Program-made: the position numbers and the translations under genes | The notes under the pieces: model-generated | Told to the model about the DNA's origin: nothing | The model's database searches: none | The model's input: only the letters and a program-made list of their open reading frames with translations | Assembly (NCBI GenBank): GCA_015680685.1 | Contig: MNCI01037673.1 | Coordinates: 537,802 to 601,801 of the forward strand | Origin: Gnetum montanum | Lineage: Eukaryota > Streptophyta > Gnetopsida > Gnetales > Gnetaceae | DNA length: 64,000 bases | Direction: 5' to 3' | In this document: in pieces, positions 1-11,713 of the stretch | Layout of the letters: every line of letters begins with the position of its first letter | How positions within the stretch are numbered: the stretch's first letter is position 1

Positions 1-8
1 TGCCAACT

Positions 9-299
9 ACAAGTAAGTATGGGAAGACAATGAATGATTAACCCCAAGTGTTCCATGGGGCGTGTAGGCACTTAGTTTGTGGAGTTCAACCGGATCACGC
101 ATGCTACGCTTGTTTCGTATGGTTGAGTGTAAAGGTATCTCGCCACTCATCAACAGGTAAGTTTGGGAAGACAATGATCAACCAACCCGTCCTTGTTCCA
201 CAAGGGCGCATAAGCACTTAGTCCTTGGAATTCAACCGAATCATGCATGAAACACTCATATTGGTATGGTTGAGCATAGGGGTACCTCGCCACTCATCA
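9..299 (+). repeat. LTR 3' end, present as two tandem copies
   Basis: Two head-to-tail copies (9-152 and 153-299, period about 144 bases) of the 3' end of the LTR family found throughout this window. Each runs from a GTAAGT.TGGGAAGACAATG block, through a GGTTGAG block, to the terminal CGCCACTCATCA. The same end closes the LTRs at 41205 and 63601, so this is a 3' LTR whose body lies outside the window. No primer-binding site follows at 300, which argues against a 5' LTR. Confidence 0.75.
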
Positions 300-2375
300 C
301 AAATAATTTGCCTCAGAAATTAATTTGTACAAAATACCTCAATAACAATAAATCTAAAGTATAACAGATATGTTCAATATAATTAGAAGTAGCATTGGTA
401 GCTTAAATAACTCATACAATATCTTACTTAAGGTTTGTCATGTGCTTCCAAAGAAATTTATTTCACAACATTTCATTAATAGAGGTTGCGTATTTTTTAC
501 CACTTGTAGTAGGCAAAGTCACCATATCCTATTCTTGTATTGCATATTATCCTATCTTCCTATTCCAACTCAAAGCTTATGTGATCTCATTTTGTACTCC
601 ACTAATTAGTGTTCAGATGGAGCATTCATCATTTTGAATGACGATAAGCTACTCATTCTTTGGTGGTAAAACATGGGTTCAACCACTTGAAAAGAGGTTA
701 GGATTTTACTCATTTAATAGTCATCCTAGGATCATGCTTGGCAAGACTAACATTGAGCCTTTAGGTGTTGATCTTGTAACCAATGTTCACTGGATGTAAG
801 AATAGTTTCTCATGAATAATTACATCTAAATAGTTCACTTCATTATGCATATGTCACCTGTAATGATGTTCTAATAAATCTAAATAGTTCACTTCATTAT
901 GCATAGTTTCATTTGATTTTATATGAATCTTTCTCTAAAACCTTCTTTTAACAATTTTTCAAGAATGTTCTAAATTCATTATTACATCTAGATTTTCAAT
1001 AATTATTGTTGTATTACAATTTTCTTATGTACTATCATCTTTTGAATGATTGTTCATGATATCTTATTATTATGTTTGTTGTCCAAATAGAATGTTAAAA
1101 GTTGATACAATCGATCAACTTCCATTGATAACATATTAATTTTAAATAAAAGTTTTGCATATGGGACTTAAGTTTTAACCTTGAATTCATCAACAAAAAC
1201 TATTTTTGAAGTTTTTTCTATTTTTCTTCCAAAATTTTTTATCAAGACTTGGATCCAAACTATATGTTCATGGTGTAACATAGGGTGCACAATTCTTTGA
1301 ATTAGATTTTTGAATTTTCTAAATCCAAATATTTTATTTTTTACATCTATTCTTGATTACAAATAAAGCATTCCAACCAATAAAGCATTCCAACCATTTG
1401 CAACTTAAATTACAAACAATAATGTTGGTTGTAAGCCAACTAATTTTGTCAAAGTAATAGATTCTACAAACCTAAAGGCAAGTTTGTTTGCTTGAATCTA
1501 TAGATGTTGAATGTAAAGATTCATGAATCACTATATCCTTTGTAAGTGAAATTTAGAAAGAATTGAAAAATCAATGAAAATAGGTGTATTTGGAGGGTCA
1601 ACTAGAATCCCATGATACATCCTCATAGAACCAAACAACTTTCTTAATATAAAAAATAGAATCTATTGTAGCATCCAAAGACTCATCTAATTAAAGATGC
1701 CTTAAAGTGAAATTGCATGCACACGATAACTCATCTAATCAAAGATGCCCTAAAGTGAAATTGCATGTACACGATAGTACCCTGTTTGGTAAGTTGAGTT
1801 TTGCATGGGGTATGAGAATATCCTTAAGGTAGAATTTGTGAAAGAAGGGAATATTGGTCATAGAATTAGAAAAAGAGAAGGTTGAAAAAGATAAAAGGGA
1901 TACTCAAAAGCTTAGAACCAAGATAAAAAGGGTACCAAACATGCAGCAACAAAAAAGTCACCGAGATGTCCAAACTGACGGGGCACAAAAAGACGAGGAA
2001 CAATAATTCTTGGTGAAGTACAAAGCAGGAGATGCAGCCATGCCAGCATATCACCAAACAGAACACATACTGCAAGGAACAGGAAATAGCCCTCCACCCA
2101 CCTGAACAAAGAATTGATGTGGACCTTTAGCACTTGCCCACATGGTAGGGCCTTCTGATGTTGCGCCTCCACTGTTGTTAGAGGCGGTGAGATGCATTGA
2201 TTAAATGGGGTCGAATCACCTCCGACTTTTCTTTACCCTTTTCTAAAAGTATGTTAAATCAATCATTTTCATTTATCATATGGTTGAACAGGGCTTTAAT
2301 TTGGAGTGATGGTATGGTTGTCTTTTCTTAGGTGAAAAAGGTCGGTGTCCGGCTGGGTGTAGCCATTGGTTTCTA
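300..2375. other. AT-rich intergenic spacer, no gene seen
   Basis: Low-GC sequence with only short ORFs and no recognisable domain. Local duplications are visible: a block near 820-850 recurs near 875-905, and one near 1690-1720 recurs near 1735-1765. A block at about 645-760 resembles 2435-2525, so it is probably a piece of the same short repeat. Confidence 0.6.
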
Positions 2376-2525
2376 GTTTCTGCACACTCACTTCAAGAGG
2401 TTAAATGTTTGTTTCTTAAGTCAAAAACGTGGGTTCAAGCCTGGGTTTCGCCACTTGTTTCTCGATTCCGTGCAACCACTTGAACAGGTTAGGCTTTCAC
2501 TCATCTACCAACTTTCCAGGATCCA
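2376..2525 (+). repeat. SINE-like element (tRNA-like box B)
   Basis: Contains GGGTTCAAGCCTGGG near 2432, a near-perfect RNA polymerase III box B. A box A-like CTTCAAGAGGTTAAA lies about 40 bases upstream. The downstream part (CCACTTGAACAGGTTAGGCTTTCACTCAT) is repeated in diverged form near 690-715. A similar box A-like string occurs near 3440. No tRNA cloverleaf can be drawn, so this is a tRNA-derived repeat, not a tRNA gene. Confidence 0.4.
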
Positions 2526-4200
2526 CCAAGTCCAATGAACATTGTGACTCCAGATAATGATAATCCTCTTGCAACCCCCCAAGCTCCGAATGATGATCCT
2601 TTATATATGAAATGATTCAGTGATGGGTCACACTAGATCCAACCCCAGATTACCAGGTTGATGCATCCTTGGTTGCCGCCGAAGCCTTTCATAACACCTT
2701 GTTGGACAGAGCTGAGGGAGCACGGGTAAAAACGAAATCATCAGATCTTTTAGAAAAGATATCAATCAGGTCCAAAGACCACAGAAGCATCAGCCCTGTC
2801 GACTGAACATCCCATACACCATGAATAAAAATCCATTGCAGAATCCCTTTAGGTAGAATTGTTTCCGTATCATAACATGGATTTCTTTGAGCTGACAAAT
2901 TTTTTGCTTGGGCTACAAATCAATCTAAAATTTTCTTGCCGTCGGAATTCTCCAATCAAATCAAAACTGTTTTTGTACATCTATCATAACACAATTGAAA
3001 ACTTGAACCGGATCGAGATACTTTTCATGCCTTTTTGTTTCTCCTTACGGTAGAGTGACATTGTAACGCTTTAAAGGAGGTGAGACTGACTCCTTTCGTG
3101 ATAGAAACTTGTCTCTTTGCTAAAAGCTTCTGTAAATATATTTCAATCATTATCTACCATTCACTTTTTTGACTGCACTTGCCTTTTAGAAATTGCAATC
3201 AATCTTGTGCTGGTAAATCCAATCACCAACGCTTGGGAATTGGGATAGGCATGGATTCTCTAATGGAATGTCAAAGAAAAGGCTTAAAAGCGGAAGCCTT
3301 TTGCTTCATAAACCTGCTATGCACTCCTGGTCTAAGTCAGTGTCATTTAATGTAATTTATTTAAGCGTAGATGGGTTAAGCATTATTATTTGCAGTGATG
3401 GTAAGATACTTACTTTTAAGTTTAAGCTTGGGCATAGTCACTCAAGAGGTTAAACTCCACGATGAGCTTTGAGGCTTGGAGTAATGATTCTTTTTAGTTG
3501 ATAAGTTCTAATTAGACTATATATCTTGTTATATATCTTGGAGTTTACTAATGAATATTTCTTTGTGTAGTATAATCAAAATTTCTTTATTGATTTTTTT
3601 AACTATTGAGTTATCTTAATAAAATAACATTTAAAGTATAATGAGATTATTCCTAAGGTCTTAATAATTAATCAAGATGATAAAATCAAATTTCTAAATA
3701 ATAATATCAAGATACCAACATAATCTTGGCCTTAGAAATAAAAAGTCTAATTATGTAAGGTTCAACGACTTCCCCAATTGAGTTCCATTTTATATATCGC
3801 ATTCTATTTCTAATTTCTTACTACTAACCATACTCTAGTTATATTGATTTATGTTCCTCTAAAAGTTCTTAAATTTCTTTCTTTCTATATTTAAAAGATC
3901 ACTAAATTTTATTAATCTATCAAGTTCCACCAATCTAAGTCCAAGCCATTGCAAGATCTTTTAAATATTTTGCCATAATAAAATGTTGTGTTCTAGTTTT
4001 ACAAACTCTCCTCCAAATATGAGCAATTGTAGGGCAAAGCAAAAAGATATGATACCATCTTCACAAACATGCATACAAAAATAAGATCTATTAGCTGTCA
4101 TTTAAGTTATCTATTATTAAAACTTTCACTTTCTTTGCCAATTCAAAAAAAACACATAACCTTTAAAAATTAGACACAATTTCTTCTAACAAATATCTTT
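2526..4200. other. Intergenic spacer with a possible decayed coding scrap
   Basis: Mostly AT-rich. At about 2637-2800 the plus strand reads an uninterrupted frame of about 55 residues with even, protein-like composition (contains VAAEAFHNTLLDRAEGARV). It lacks a start, and I cannot place it in a family. The minus strand also reads openly there. Nothing else in the stretch is recognisable. Confidence 0.35.
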
Positions 4201-4212
4201 TCTTTTTTTTTT

Positions 4213-4230
4213 GAGAGAGAGAGAGAGAGA
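4213..4230. repeat. (GA)n microsatellite
   Basis: Nine GA units directly after a T run. Confidence 0.9.
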
Positions 4231-4334
4231 AAGGGGGTCAAAATCTAAATAATTTGACTAAAAGTACACCCCAAGATGTATAGCAAATATGATACATTAA
4301 AATAAATATAAAGGAATATAATGACGCCTCAAAT

Positions 4335-4410
4335 GTCACTCAAACTAGAAACTTTTTGCTTACAATTGTTGTCAAACAATGAGCTAACTACTTGAGTCAC
4401 CTCTCATACA
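4335..4410 (-). repeat. Possible SINE head, minus strand
   Basis: Read on the minus strand it gives GGTGACTCAAGTAGTTAGCTC, then about 35 bases later TTTCTAGTTTGAGTGAC. This matches the box A and box B layout of tRNA-derived plant SINEs, with box B degraded. Confidence 0.3.
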
Positions 4411-4477
4411 TAGAGTATTCTAGACCTTTGTCACTTTGGAAATCATTGTATCCTTTCACAAGAATGATTGAAGTTAG

Positions 4478-4745
4478 TAAAGCACTACTTACTTAGTTTA
4501 GAGTATCCAACTTGTGGTTTAAAAGTCATATGTTTCATTTTGATAGGTGTGTTAATCTGACACACCATTATGTTTTGCTTAAATTCTTCCAATGTTTCAT
4601 GTTGGCTATATGTCTTAGGAGTACATATAGTCATCTAGTTTTGGTTACGACACAAAATGCTTATCCTTCATTATTGGAAGGTTTTAATGTGCATTTCTTA
4701 ATATTTATTTTCAATTGTATGTAATTATTTGATTAATAATAAATA
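4478..4745 (+). repeat. tRNA-derived SINE, copy 1
   Basis: Degenerate box A (CTTAGTTTAGAG) near 4492 and box B (ATGTTTCATTTTGATAG) near 4530. A body follows that contains CATTATTGGAAGGTTTT and GTGCATTTCTTAA near its 3' end. The same body end occurs in the next copy at about 5020-5107. The middle (TTTCATGTTGGCTATATG) reappears on the opposite strand near 5670. Confidence 0.55.
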
Positions 4746-4797
4746 TGTTCTACTTAAGTTCTATGAATATTTCATGTTAGTTATATATCCAAACTAA

Positions 4798-5108
4798 AAC
4801 AATGAGGTATTAGCCTAGTGCTAAGATTCTTGATTTGAAAGCTCCAAGTCATGGGTTCAATTCTGGTGGACAATGCTCAGTTATAAAATTGTAATTAGAC
4901 TATATAACTTAGGTTCTACCTATATTACAATTATTCTAGGGTTCCAACACTCATCTAGTTCTAGTTTGGACACTTAATGCAAAAGTTTTTTAACTATCAT
5001 AGATCATGGTAGTTCATCTCAACCTTCATTATTGGAAGGTTTTGATGTGCATTTTTTAACAATTATTTTTGAATTATGTGTAATTGTCTAATTAACAATA
5101 ACTATCAT
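4798..5108 (+). repeat. tRNA-derived SINE, copy 2
   Basis: Best-preserved head in the window: box A TTAGCCTAGTGCTAAGATTC and box B GGGTTCAATTCTGGTGG, about 35 bases apart. Close relatives of this head lie at 14282, 14964 and 16846. The tail (TTCATTATTGGAAGGTTTTG, then GTGCATTTTTTAA) is shared with copy 1. The element looks roughly 310 bases long, within the normal SINE range. Confidence 0.65.
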
Positions 5109-5559
5109 TGAACAAGTAGAGGCAAGGGAAAGGGCTTTTGAACCTAAAATGTTGTGCCTATATGTGTCCTAGACACGTAATCTATTGGAAAAGTGAGACC
5201 AAATTAGCTAGCACTTGGTGTTTTGTGTTAGTAATCTCAAAATTACGTTTTCTACTCTTAACAAAAAGTTCTTATTTGGAAAAAGAAAAAACTATGTTAA
5301 AATTTCTATTTAAAGAATGCATGGTTTTGTCTATGGTGTAGAGTGCTAGTAAAAGTATTGTAATTAAGTTGTGCTATGGAAGGCATTTTTTTTGCCTTGT
5401 TTTAGCTATAATATTTCAAAAGAAATAATAGAGCTCTATACTACTTGTAGTTTTTTACCCTTCACGTAAATTCAATTGTGTGTTTTACTCTTTATTGTTT
5501 TATTTGCTATTTTATTTGTTGGTTTAATGATAACATAACCAACATAATACTTTCGTAAA
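5109..5559. other. AT-rich spacer, no gene seen
   Basis: Only short ORFs without domain signature. A 67-residue ORF at 5138-5341 has no recognisable feature. Confidence 0.5.
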
Positions 5560-5800
5560 ACTTAGATTGAACATGAAGGTGACTTGAGTATAACTCAAAC
5601 TTAAAACCTATTATGTGCATAATACTTGTTGGAATTAGAACTAGATGACTGTATGTACCCTATAGATATATGTCTAACATGAAACTTTCTAGAACTTAGG
5701 CAAAACATTATAGTATGTTAGATTAGCCTATCCATCAAAATCAAGTCTATGACTTGCAAAGAACAAATTGCATGCTCTTACCAACTAAGCAATGCCTCAC
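5560..5800 (-). repeat. tRNA-derived SINE, copy 3, inverted
   Basis: On the minus strand box A reads TTGCTTAGTTGGTAAGAG (near 5775-5794) and box B GACTTGATTTTGATGG (near 5732-5748). The body continues with AATGTTTTGCCTAAGTTCT and TTTCATGTTAGACATATATC, matching copy 1. It lies inverted to copies 1 and 2 within about 1 kb. Confidence 0.55.
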
Positions 5801-6838
5801 TAACAAGATAACCATTAATCACAAGTAGTCTACAATTAACTTTGAATAATGTTTCATGCATATTAAATCACCAAAAGTTGTTAGAGTTTAGTTTTACATC
5901 TCTTGGACAACTCTAATTATACAAGGATCATTTAGGTTATGAGAAAAATTAACACATAATTTATTGGTTAAACAACTTATCATTATACATCTTTCATAAT
6001 CATATTATCTACATTTTGCAATCATTCTTGGTATCTTTTAATCTTATTACAAATTTCTTCTTTGTAACGACTTCATCTTCCTCCTATTCTTTCTTTGGCT
6101 ACATCCTTATGATGCTTGCCTTTGGTTGTTACTCATGATAGGTCTTATGGGAATTTTCCTAGTTGGTCAATCTTATGTGGGTTGGGCCCTTTTTAGACTC
6201 CTTCAATGATCCACAGCTTGGCTTGTTATGGATTACTATCTCAATTGTAGCATATCCTTCTTCATAGTCATCTTCTTCATTCTATCATAACCTTTTGGAT
6301 GGTCTTCTCTTCCTCTTTAGGAAACTGGACTAGATTACGAATGGCTCACCTTAGATCTTCTTGTCCTATTTAGAAAACTTGATCCAAACTTTACTTCTTT
6401 CTCGTACAAATAACTTAATAACCTTTTGGTTTCTTGGATCATCATTACAAATCTAAGGATCATAATGACTACTTTGTTTGATTACATTTCTTAGTACTAA
6501 CTGCTTTCTTACTTGGGACATGTATCTTCAATTTCTAATAGTTTTGATTTTGATTATCTTATGTGCTACATCCAGTATCTTTCCTTATGATTCATCATTA
6601 CTTGAATATGCTACTTTCTTAATCTTCAAATTGTTTCTTACCACATCTCTTATTCTCCACATCACTTCTTCGTAACTGACTGACAACTACTTATGTTCAA
6701 TGGATAAGGTTGTAACGGTTTGCACAATAAGTCATATCCTTTTTTTACAAGTTGTTTACAAGTAATTACAAACAATCTTGGATAGTTACGAAACTAATGA
6801 TTGCACATCATATTATAATCATATTCTAACAAAAATTC
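5801..6838. other. AT-rich spacer, no gene seen
   Basis: Pyrimidine-rich on the plus strand around 6000-6680, with short ORFs of no recognisable family. No repeat match elsewhere in the window was noticed. Confidence 0.5.
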
Positions 6839-7085
6839 TAAAGAGAGTCAACTTTATGCCTTGAAGTTTTTAACAAACTACATCCAAGCCTTGTTGTAGG
6901 ACACTTTTATAATGGGTCACATCTACGTTGCTATGAGGAAGGGAGAGAGGTGGAGGAGAGGAAGAAGGGATTGTCATTGCCAAAGAAAGTCAACTCTATA
7001 CCTTGAAGTTGTTAACAAGCTACGTCTAAGTCTTGTGATGGGACACATTTCAATGGGTCATTTCTACCTTGCTATGTGGGTAGGG
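6839..7085 (+). repeat. Two-copy tandem duplication, about 145-bp period
   Basis: The block beginning AAAGAGAGTCAACTTTATGCC at about 6839 is repeated, diverged, from about 6984 (AAAGAAAGTCAACTCTATACC). Both copies continue through CTTGAAGTT.TTAACAA and GGACAC...ATGGGTCA. It is separated by an AG-rich stretch (6938-6970). Confidence 0.7.
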
Positions 7086-7970
7086 GTTATGCTACTAGCA
7101 ACAAGTTACTTTGCCTAGATATAATTCAAAACCCCAAAAAAAAAATAATAAGAGCACAAAAATTTATAACCAAGTTGCTTTCAACTTAACCAAATTAAGC
7201 ATACATAAATGGTTAGTACAATTATAGCATCATCAATCCATACAAGCACTGATATGAACAATTAGCTTATAACTCAACATTGTCTAACAAAATTAAACCC
7301 ATAACTTAAAGCTACCAAATCAAGAGGCTTAGCGTGTTAATAGTTTCTTAACCACATGAACTACTAAGCCTAATTGAAGTACTTCACTAATAAGGATTTG
7401 CAAGCAACCTAGAGTACATACAACTAATGAATGTCTTGAGTTTGAACCTTCCACATCAAACTTGTTGCACTTAATAGATACCCATGAATTCTTGATCTCT
7501 AAAACAAAGAATAAGCATTTATCTACAAACAAGGCATATCTACCATACTTGTTAACTTGGACATCCCTTCTTATTAAACCAAAGTTCCTTTATAAAATTT
7601 AGTTTCTCATTACATATTAATAGAAGCATACATTCATCATCTTAGTACCTTTATCCCATCAATATGAACTAATATGTTAAAACGATTATTAACAAGTATT
7701 TAATAATTGTGTTCCAATTATTGCCTCTTATGTTCTCGCTCTTTGCCTTTTATTTCCCGATTTGAATGTCCATTTTAGTTTACCATCTAATAAAAAATTA
7801 CTTCAGTAATGTAGCATCTTTGATGAAAACTTTTCTGTCTCAATCTCAAATAATTGAAGTCGTCAACATGTGGACTCATGTGTTAAAGTATACGTTCTTT
7901 AGTCTAAATATCTATCAAGTTCACGCTATGCTGTTAAAGAATATGCAAAGTATATACCATGTATGACTCT
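7086..7970. other. AT-rich spacer, no gene seen
   Basis: No ORF with recognisable features and no obvious repeat. Confidence 0.5.
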
Positions 7971-7973
7971 CTC

Positions 7974-9480
7974 TTACCGAGAGGAAGTAGTGACAGCCTT
8001 AACTTTTACGTCCCTTTCTTTTGAATCTTTCGAAAACTCTGAAGGGCCAGCTTTGACATCCATCATTAGGACAAGGTGAAATTCAAAGCCTTTTGTGGTA
8101 CGATTAAATATTCTAAAACCATCACCTGAGTCACGAGGAAGACTCCGTTGATCCATATCATCGCTCTGGAAGCTATGAAAATCACAGGGCACTACGTGAA
8201 ATGCAAGTAGCCTTTCCCACAATCAGATTCTATGATATCAGATCCCTAAACATGAAATGTGTTATAACAAGACGACCAGGCTAATCTCCATCATTGGTTT
8301 TGATCTGAATGACTGTTAAGAGTAGGACCCTAACCTCATCTCAATAACTCATCTCCAACTATCCCAATTCCTAACCTTCCAACCATCACGCATTATGCCA
8401 GAGTAGACTTCCCGTCTTGCTGCAACTCCAACTCTGTGCCCAGCCCTGCTGCAAAGGATTGATTAGGCAAAACCATCAGCACCTTGCCAATCTGCAACGA
8501 TCAACAGTCACAAAATCATGATAAGAATGAATGGGCCAGTTAAGTTAAATTGCCACCACCGACGAAATTGTGGAAACTTTTTGAGCCAGTTGCAGCCTCC
8601 AGAAATGAAAAAAAAATATGCGACTAAAAAGCAACAGAAACATCAATCATTTGTGGCGTAACAGGAACCATCTACAGTCAAGAAAATAAGTGAAGATCCA
8701 AAGGCCGGACACAAATTTTGCATTATTTTAATTCCAATAATCGAATGGGCAATGAGCACGAAGGTATGGCACATCAAATCATACGTGTAGAAAAGCTACT
8801 CAACACCAGAGAAATGATTCCTGGTCGCACTGGCATTTGCCCAGTGGCACTCCATGAACAGTGCTCCTGGAAAATAAGCACCGGCGAGATAACCTTCTTT
8901 CCATTGTAGCCCATGCTGAATTGTTTCATTTTCATATGGTTTCTGTCTACTAGTGCGGTCGTGGCCCCCAGAATGACAGTGCTACGAAAACGACATACGC
9001 CATTATACTGCAAGGCCGCTGTTGTCGATTGCAGCTGCTATTCTTCTTCTTCTTCGCATTTCCTGTCGCTGGAGACGTATTTTGTGCTCCTCCTGCGCCA
9101 GTTCGCAGATGCTCATTATTGGCCCCCTCCAATTATAGAGGCAGGCTGTCTGGCAATGAATAAGAAAATCCTGTTGGTTGAAGGTTCATCATCTTTTACG
9201 CTGCTGCTGCTGCGGCCGAGATACCACATGCTAATCATGGCATTCCTTTGCCTGATTCCGCAGCATGTCTCCCAGGCAATGCCCAAAACTAGGTACTCTG
9301 GTCCTGGCTCCCCAGAAATACGCGGACCCTCTCCTCAGTTGCACTGCAGAAACAAAAGTGAATTCGTGAGTACCGAGTACTTTGGAACTTAGCGTCGGAA
9401 GATCGGATTGTATTCGCCCTAGAGTTTGGACACTGTTCAAGTTCCACTAAAGGAATCTCCGAGGCATTTGGCCCACCCAT
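7974..9480. other. GC-richer unrecognised block, possible gene or pseudogene on the minus strand
   Basis: Base composition rises clearly here. Several open stretches on the minus strand have protein-like composition: 7974-8222 (82 codons); about 8385-8495, an open run after a TTGCAG acceptor-like site that ends in a stop and contains VLMVLPNQSFAAGLGTELEL; 8774-9013 (79 codons); and about 9018-9160 (contains CELAQEEHKIRLQRQEMRRR). They lie in different frames and would need introns to join. The plus strand also holds a 159-codon ORF at 8913-9392. I recognise no family. It may be a decayed multi-exon gene, a non-coding transcript, or a gene whose exons I cannot join by eye. Confidence 0.3.
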
Positions 9481-9527
9481 TTATTCAAAAATGACGAGCT
9501 CACCCATTTATTCAAAAATGACGAGCC
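9474..9527 (+). repeat. 27-bp unit, two tandem copies
   Basis: CACCCATTTATTCAAAAATG followed by ACGAGC occurs twice back to back, at 9474 and 9501, identical except for the last base or two. This is a recent slippage-type duplication. Confidence 0.85.
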
Positions 9528-10372
9528 AGTTGATGCAGACTGTCATGTGCAGCAGCGCAGGCTACGTGTACGACAAGTTTGAATTATGTAATGTAATTTT
9601 AATAAGCGCCACAGGGAATCCAATTTTGTGTGCACTTCCAACGTCAGTGGTTTTAATCCAATTCTGTGTGAGTTTCGAACGTCCCTGGTTTTAAGGCTAG
9701 CAAGCGAGATCGGGTTGTTGACGTGGAATTTGAAAGGTCAAGCTTCCCTAAGTTTTTGTCGTATTCAACTGACTTCCTTTAAGGATCTTACTCATCTTTC
9801 TCAAAACCATCGTAAGCACGACAACAGAATTTTCCAGACTTGCATGATCTTGCAGTGGCGATGCAACGAAATCAAGCCAATTAAATAAATATAGAAATAC
9901 AAAAGCACAACCGATCATACCACAAGCGCACGCTCATGCACCAAAATGTTCTCCAGGAATTGCTCCTACTAAATATTGTGTAGAAACACCATAGCATCGA
10001 CTTGTTCGATCAAGTAGAAAAATATTGATTAAATTGCATCTTCAATATAGCAAGAAAATTTGTGTCAGGTTTCATTTCGTTAACATTTCAGCTATTGAAA
10101 ATCAAAATCACTTTTTTACATTCGCAAACACAAGAAGAAATCCATTCCGCAAGCAGCATAAACTAATATAAGAGCAACACTAAAAACAACAATCTCAAAC
10201 ATTACACGACAAACCAAAGCATGGAAGAAACACAAAAGATGAACTACAAACGGCTATCTAAAATTCTGAAACCAGAGGGATACACAAAAGGATTGATGGG
10301 GAAATCTTGGGAAATCTATACAGAGAATGTTTAGTTCATTGGAAAGCCAGCCTAATTGGCTTGATTACCAAC
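9528..10372. other. 3' flank of the CIPK gene, no other gene seen
   Basis: AT-rich towards the kinase gene. It presumably holds the 3' UTR and cleavage site of that minus-strand gene, but no AATAAA on the minus strand close to the stop is obvious. Confidence 0.4.
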
Positions 10373-11713
10373 TCACTGGCCATCACCCTGCCAAGTAAGT
10401 ACAATGTCCTGCAGCCCCGGCCGCAGCTGCTGGCTGCAGAAACTGTTGTATTCCAGGGTGTCGCCTCCGGCCTTGCTGACCTCCACCACGAAAAGCGACG
10501 GGGTAACCTCGAAAACCTCAGCAGCAATGGACAGGGGACCTTTCCGGCCCTGCTCGGGGCCCTTTAGTTTTAGCTTGCAGTCCTTAGATTTCTTCACATT
10601 GAATCTCAGCATCTGCCCTAATTCTTCCAACTTCGAAATAATTCTGGAGGCCGGCTGGGCTGACGTGAATCGCGATTCATGCTTGAAGGCAGCGTTGTCC
10701 TTGAACAGACCCGATAGATTGAAGCCAGGAGACTGAGATATGATGTCAAACGCGTTAAGGCTTGCTGGCTTGGAGGAATCGGAAGTAGGTGTCTGCGCTT
10801 CTGTTCCTTTGGCGCCAGAAGATGGATCAAAGGCCGCAGTAACGTCAGCGAGGGCTCCGTCGTCGTCGTCGTCGTCGCCAGGCCTATGTGGGACATTGAT
10901 CTTGAAGTCCTTGCGGAACCAAGGGACCTCCATGAGCCTGGGAATGGTGATGCGGGTCTTTGGGTTGGGATCCAGCAGCTTGGACAGCAGTTTCACAACA
11001 GGGGAAGGGAACCACGTTGGGCACTTAAACTCACCTTTGTAGATTTTCCTGTACATGGCCATCAGATTTGCATCCTGGAAGGGCAGATACCCGGCCAGGA
11101 GAACATACAGAATAACCCCGCACGACCATATATCAGCCTTGGCTCCGTCGTATCCCTTCTTTGCAATGATCTCTGGGGCGACATATGCAGGCGTGCCGCA
11201 GGTAGTGTGAAGTAGCCCGTCCTGCTTGAACTGCTCCGGCAGTGCGCTCAAACCAAAATCAGAAACCTTCAGGTTTCCCTTTTCATCCAACAGAAGATTT
11301 TCAGGCTTCAAGTCACGGTGATATACCCCACGGCTGTGACAATAATCCACAGCGCTGATCAGTTGCTGAAAATATTTGCGAGCAGAATCCTCCTTGAGCC
11401 GGCCCTTTGCAACCTTGTTGAATAGCTCGCCGCCCCTGACAATCTCCATTACGAAGTAAATTTTGGTCTTGCTGGCCATGACCTCGTACAGCTGAACGAT
11501 ATTAGGATGCCTCATCAAGCGCATGACAGATATCTCCCTCTTGATTTGCTCCATCATTCCGACCTTCATGATCTTAGCTTTGTCCATGACTTTAATGGCC
11601 ACGCTCTCTCCCGTTTTGAGGCTCTTGGCATGGTACACCTTGGCAAAGGTACCCTGCCCGAGGAGCTTTCCAAGCTCGTACTTGCCGAGCAAGGTGTTCG
11701 ACTTTATCTCCAT
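10373..11713 (-). CDS. CBL-interacting protein kinase (CIPK / SnRK3), intronless
   Basis: A complete 446-residue serine/threonine kinase of the plant SnRK3 group. These are recruited and activated by calcineurin B-like Ca2+ sensors and phosphorylate channels and transporters in ion and stress signalling. The kinase domain spans about 13-266: glycine loop GQGTFAKV (19-26), ATP lysine K41, HRDLKPEN (132-139), DFG (152-154), [12 protein letters not shown] activation segment (170-181). The CBL-binding NAF motif follows ([12 protein letters not shown], 319-330). Then comes the phosphatase-interaction region (about 348-382, with [12 protein letters not shown]). Length and layout are normal for the family, and all catalytic residues are present. 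An acidic run of six Asp (280-285, a GAC repeat) sits in the hinge before NAF. The start is the first Met, a few residues before the kinase domain. The absence of introns places it in the intron-poor CIPK clade of seed plants. I cannot assign a CIPK number. It looks functional. Confidence 0.95.
   Translation of the reverse strand: MEIKSNTLLGKYELGKLLGQGTFAKVYHAKSLKTGESVAIKVMDKAKIMKVGMMEQIKREISVMRLMRHPNIVQLYEVMASKTKIYFVMEIVRGGELFNKVAKGRLKEDSARKYFQQLISAVDYCHSRGVYHRDLKPENLLLDEKGNLKVSDFGLSALPEQFKQDGLLHTTCGTPAYVAPEIIAKKGYDGAKADIWSCGVILYVLLAGYLPFQDANLMAMYRKIYKGEFKCPTWFPSPVVKLLSKLLDPNPKTRITIPRLMEVPWFRKDFKINVPHRPGDDDDDDGALADVTAAFDPSSGAKGTEAQTPTSDSSKPASLNAFDIISQSPGFNLSGLFKDNAAFKHESRFTSAQPASRIISKLEELGQMLRFNVKKSKDCKLKLKGPEQGRKGPLSIAAEVFEVTPSLFVVEVSKAGGDTLEYNSFCSQQLRPGLQDIVLTWQGDGQ

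Noticed and set aside
4798-4870. tRNA gene
   Set aside because: Box A and box B are present, but no acceptor stem or cloverleaf forms and the same head recurs several times. It is a SINE.
8913-9392. 159-codon plus-strand ORF
   Set aside because: Composition rich in Leu, Ser and Cys with no recognisable motif. The opposite strand is equally open, so I kept only a general entry for the block.
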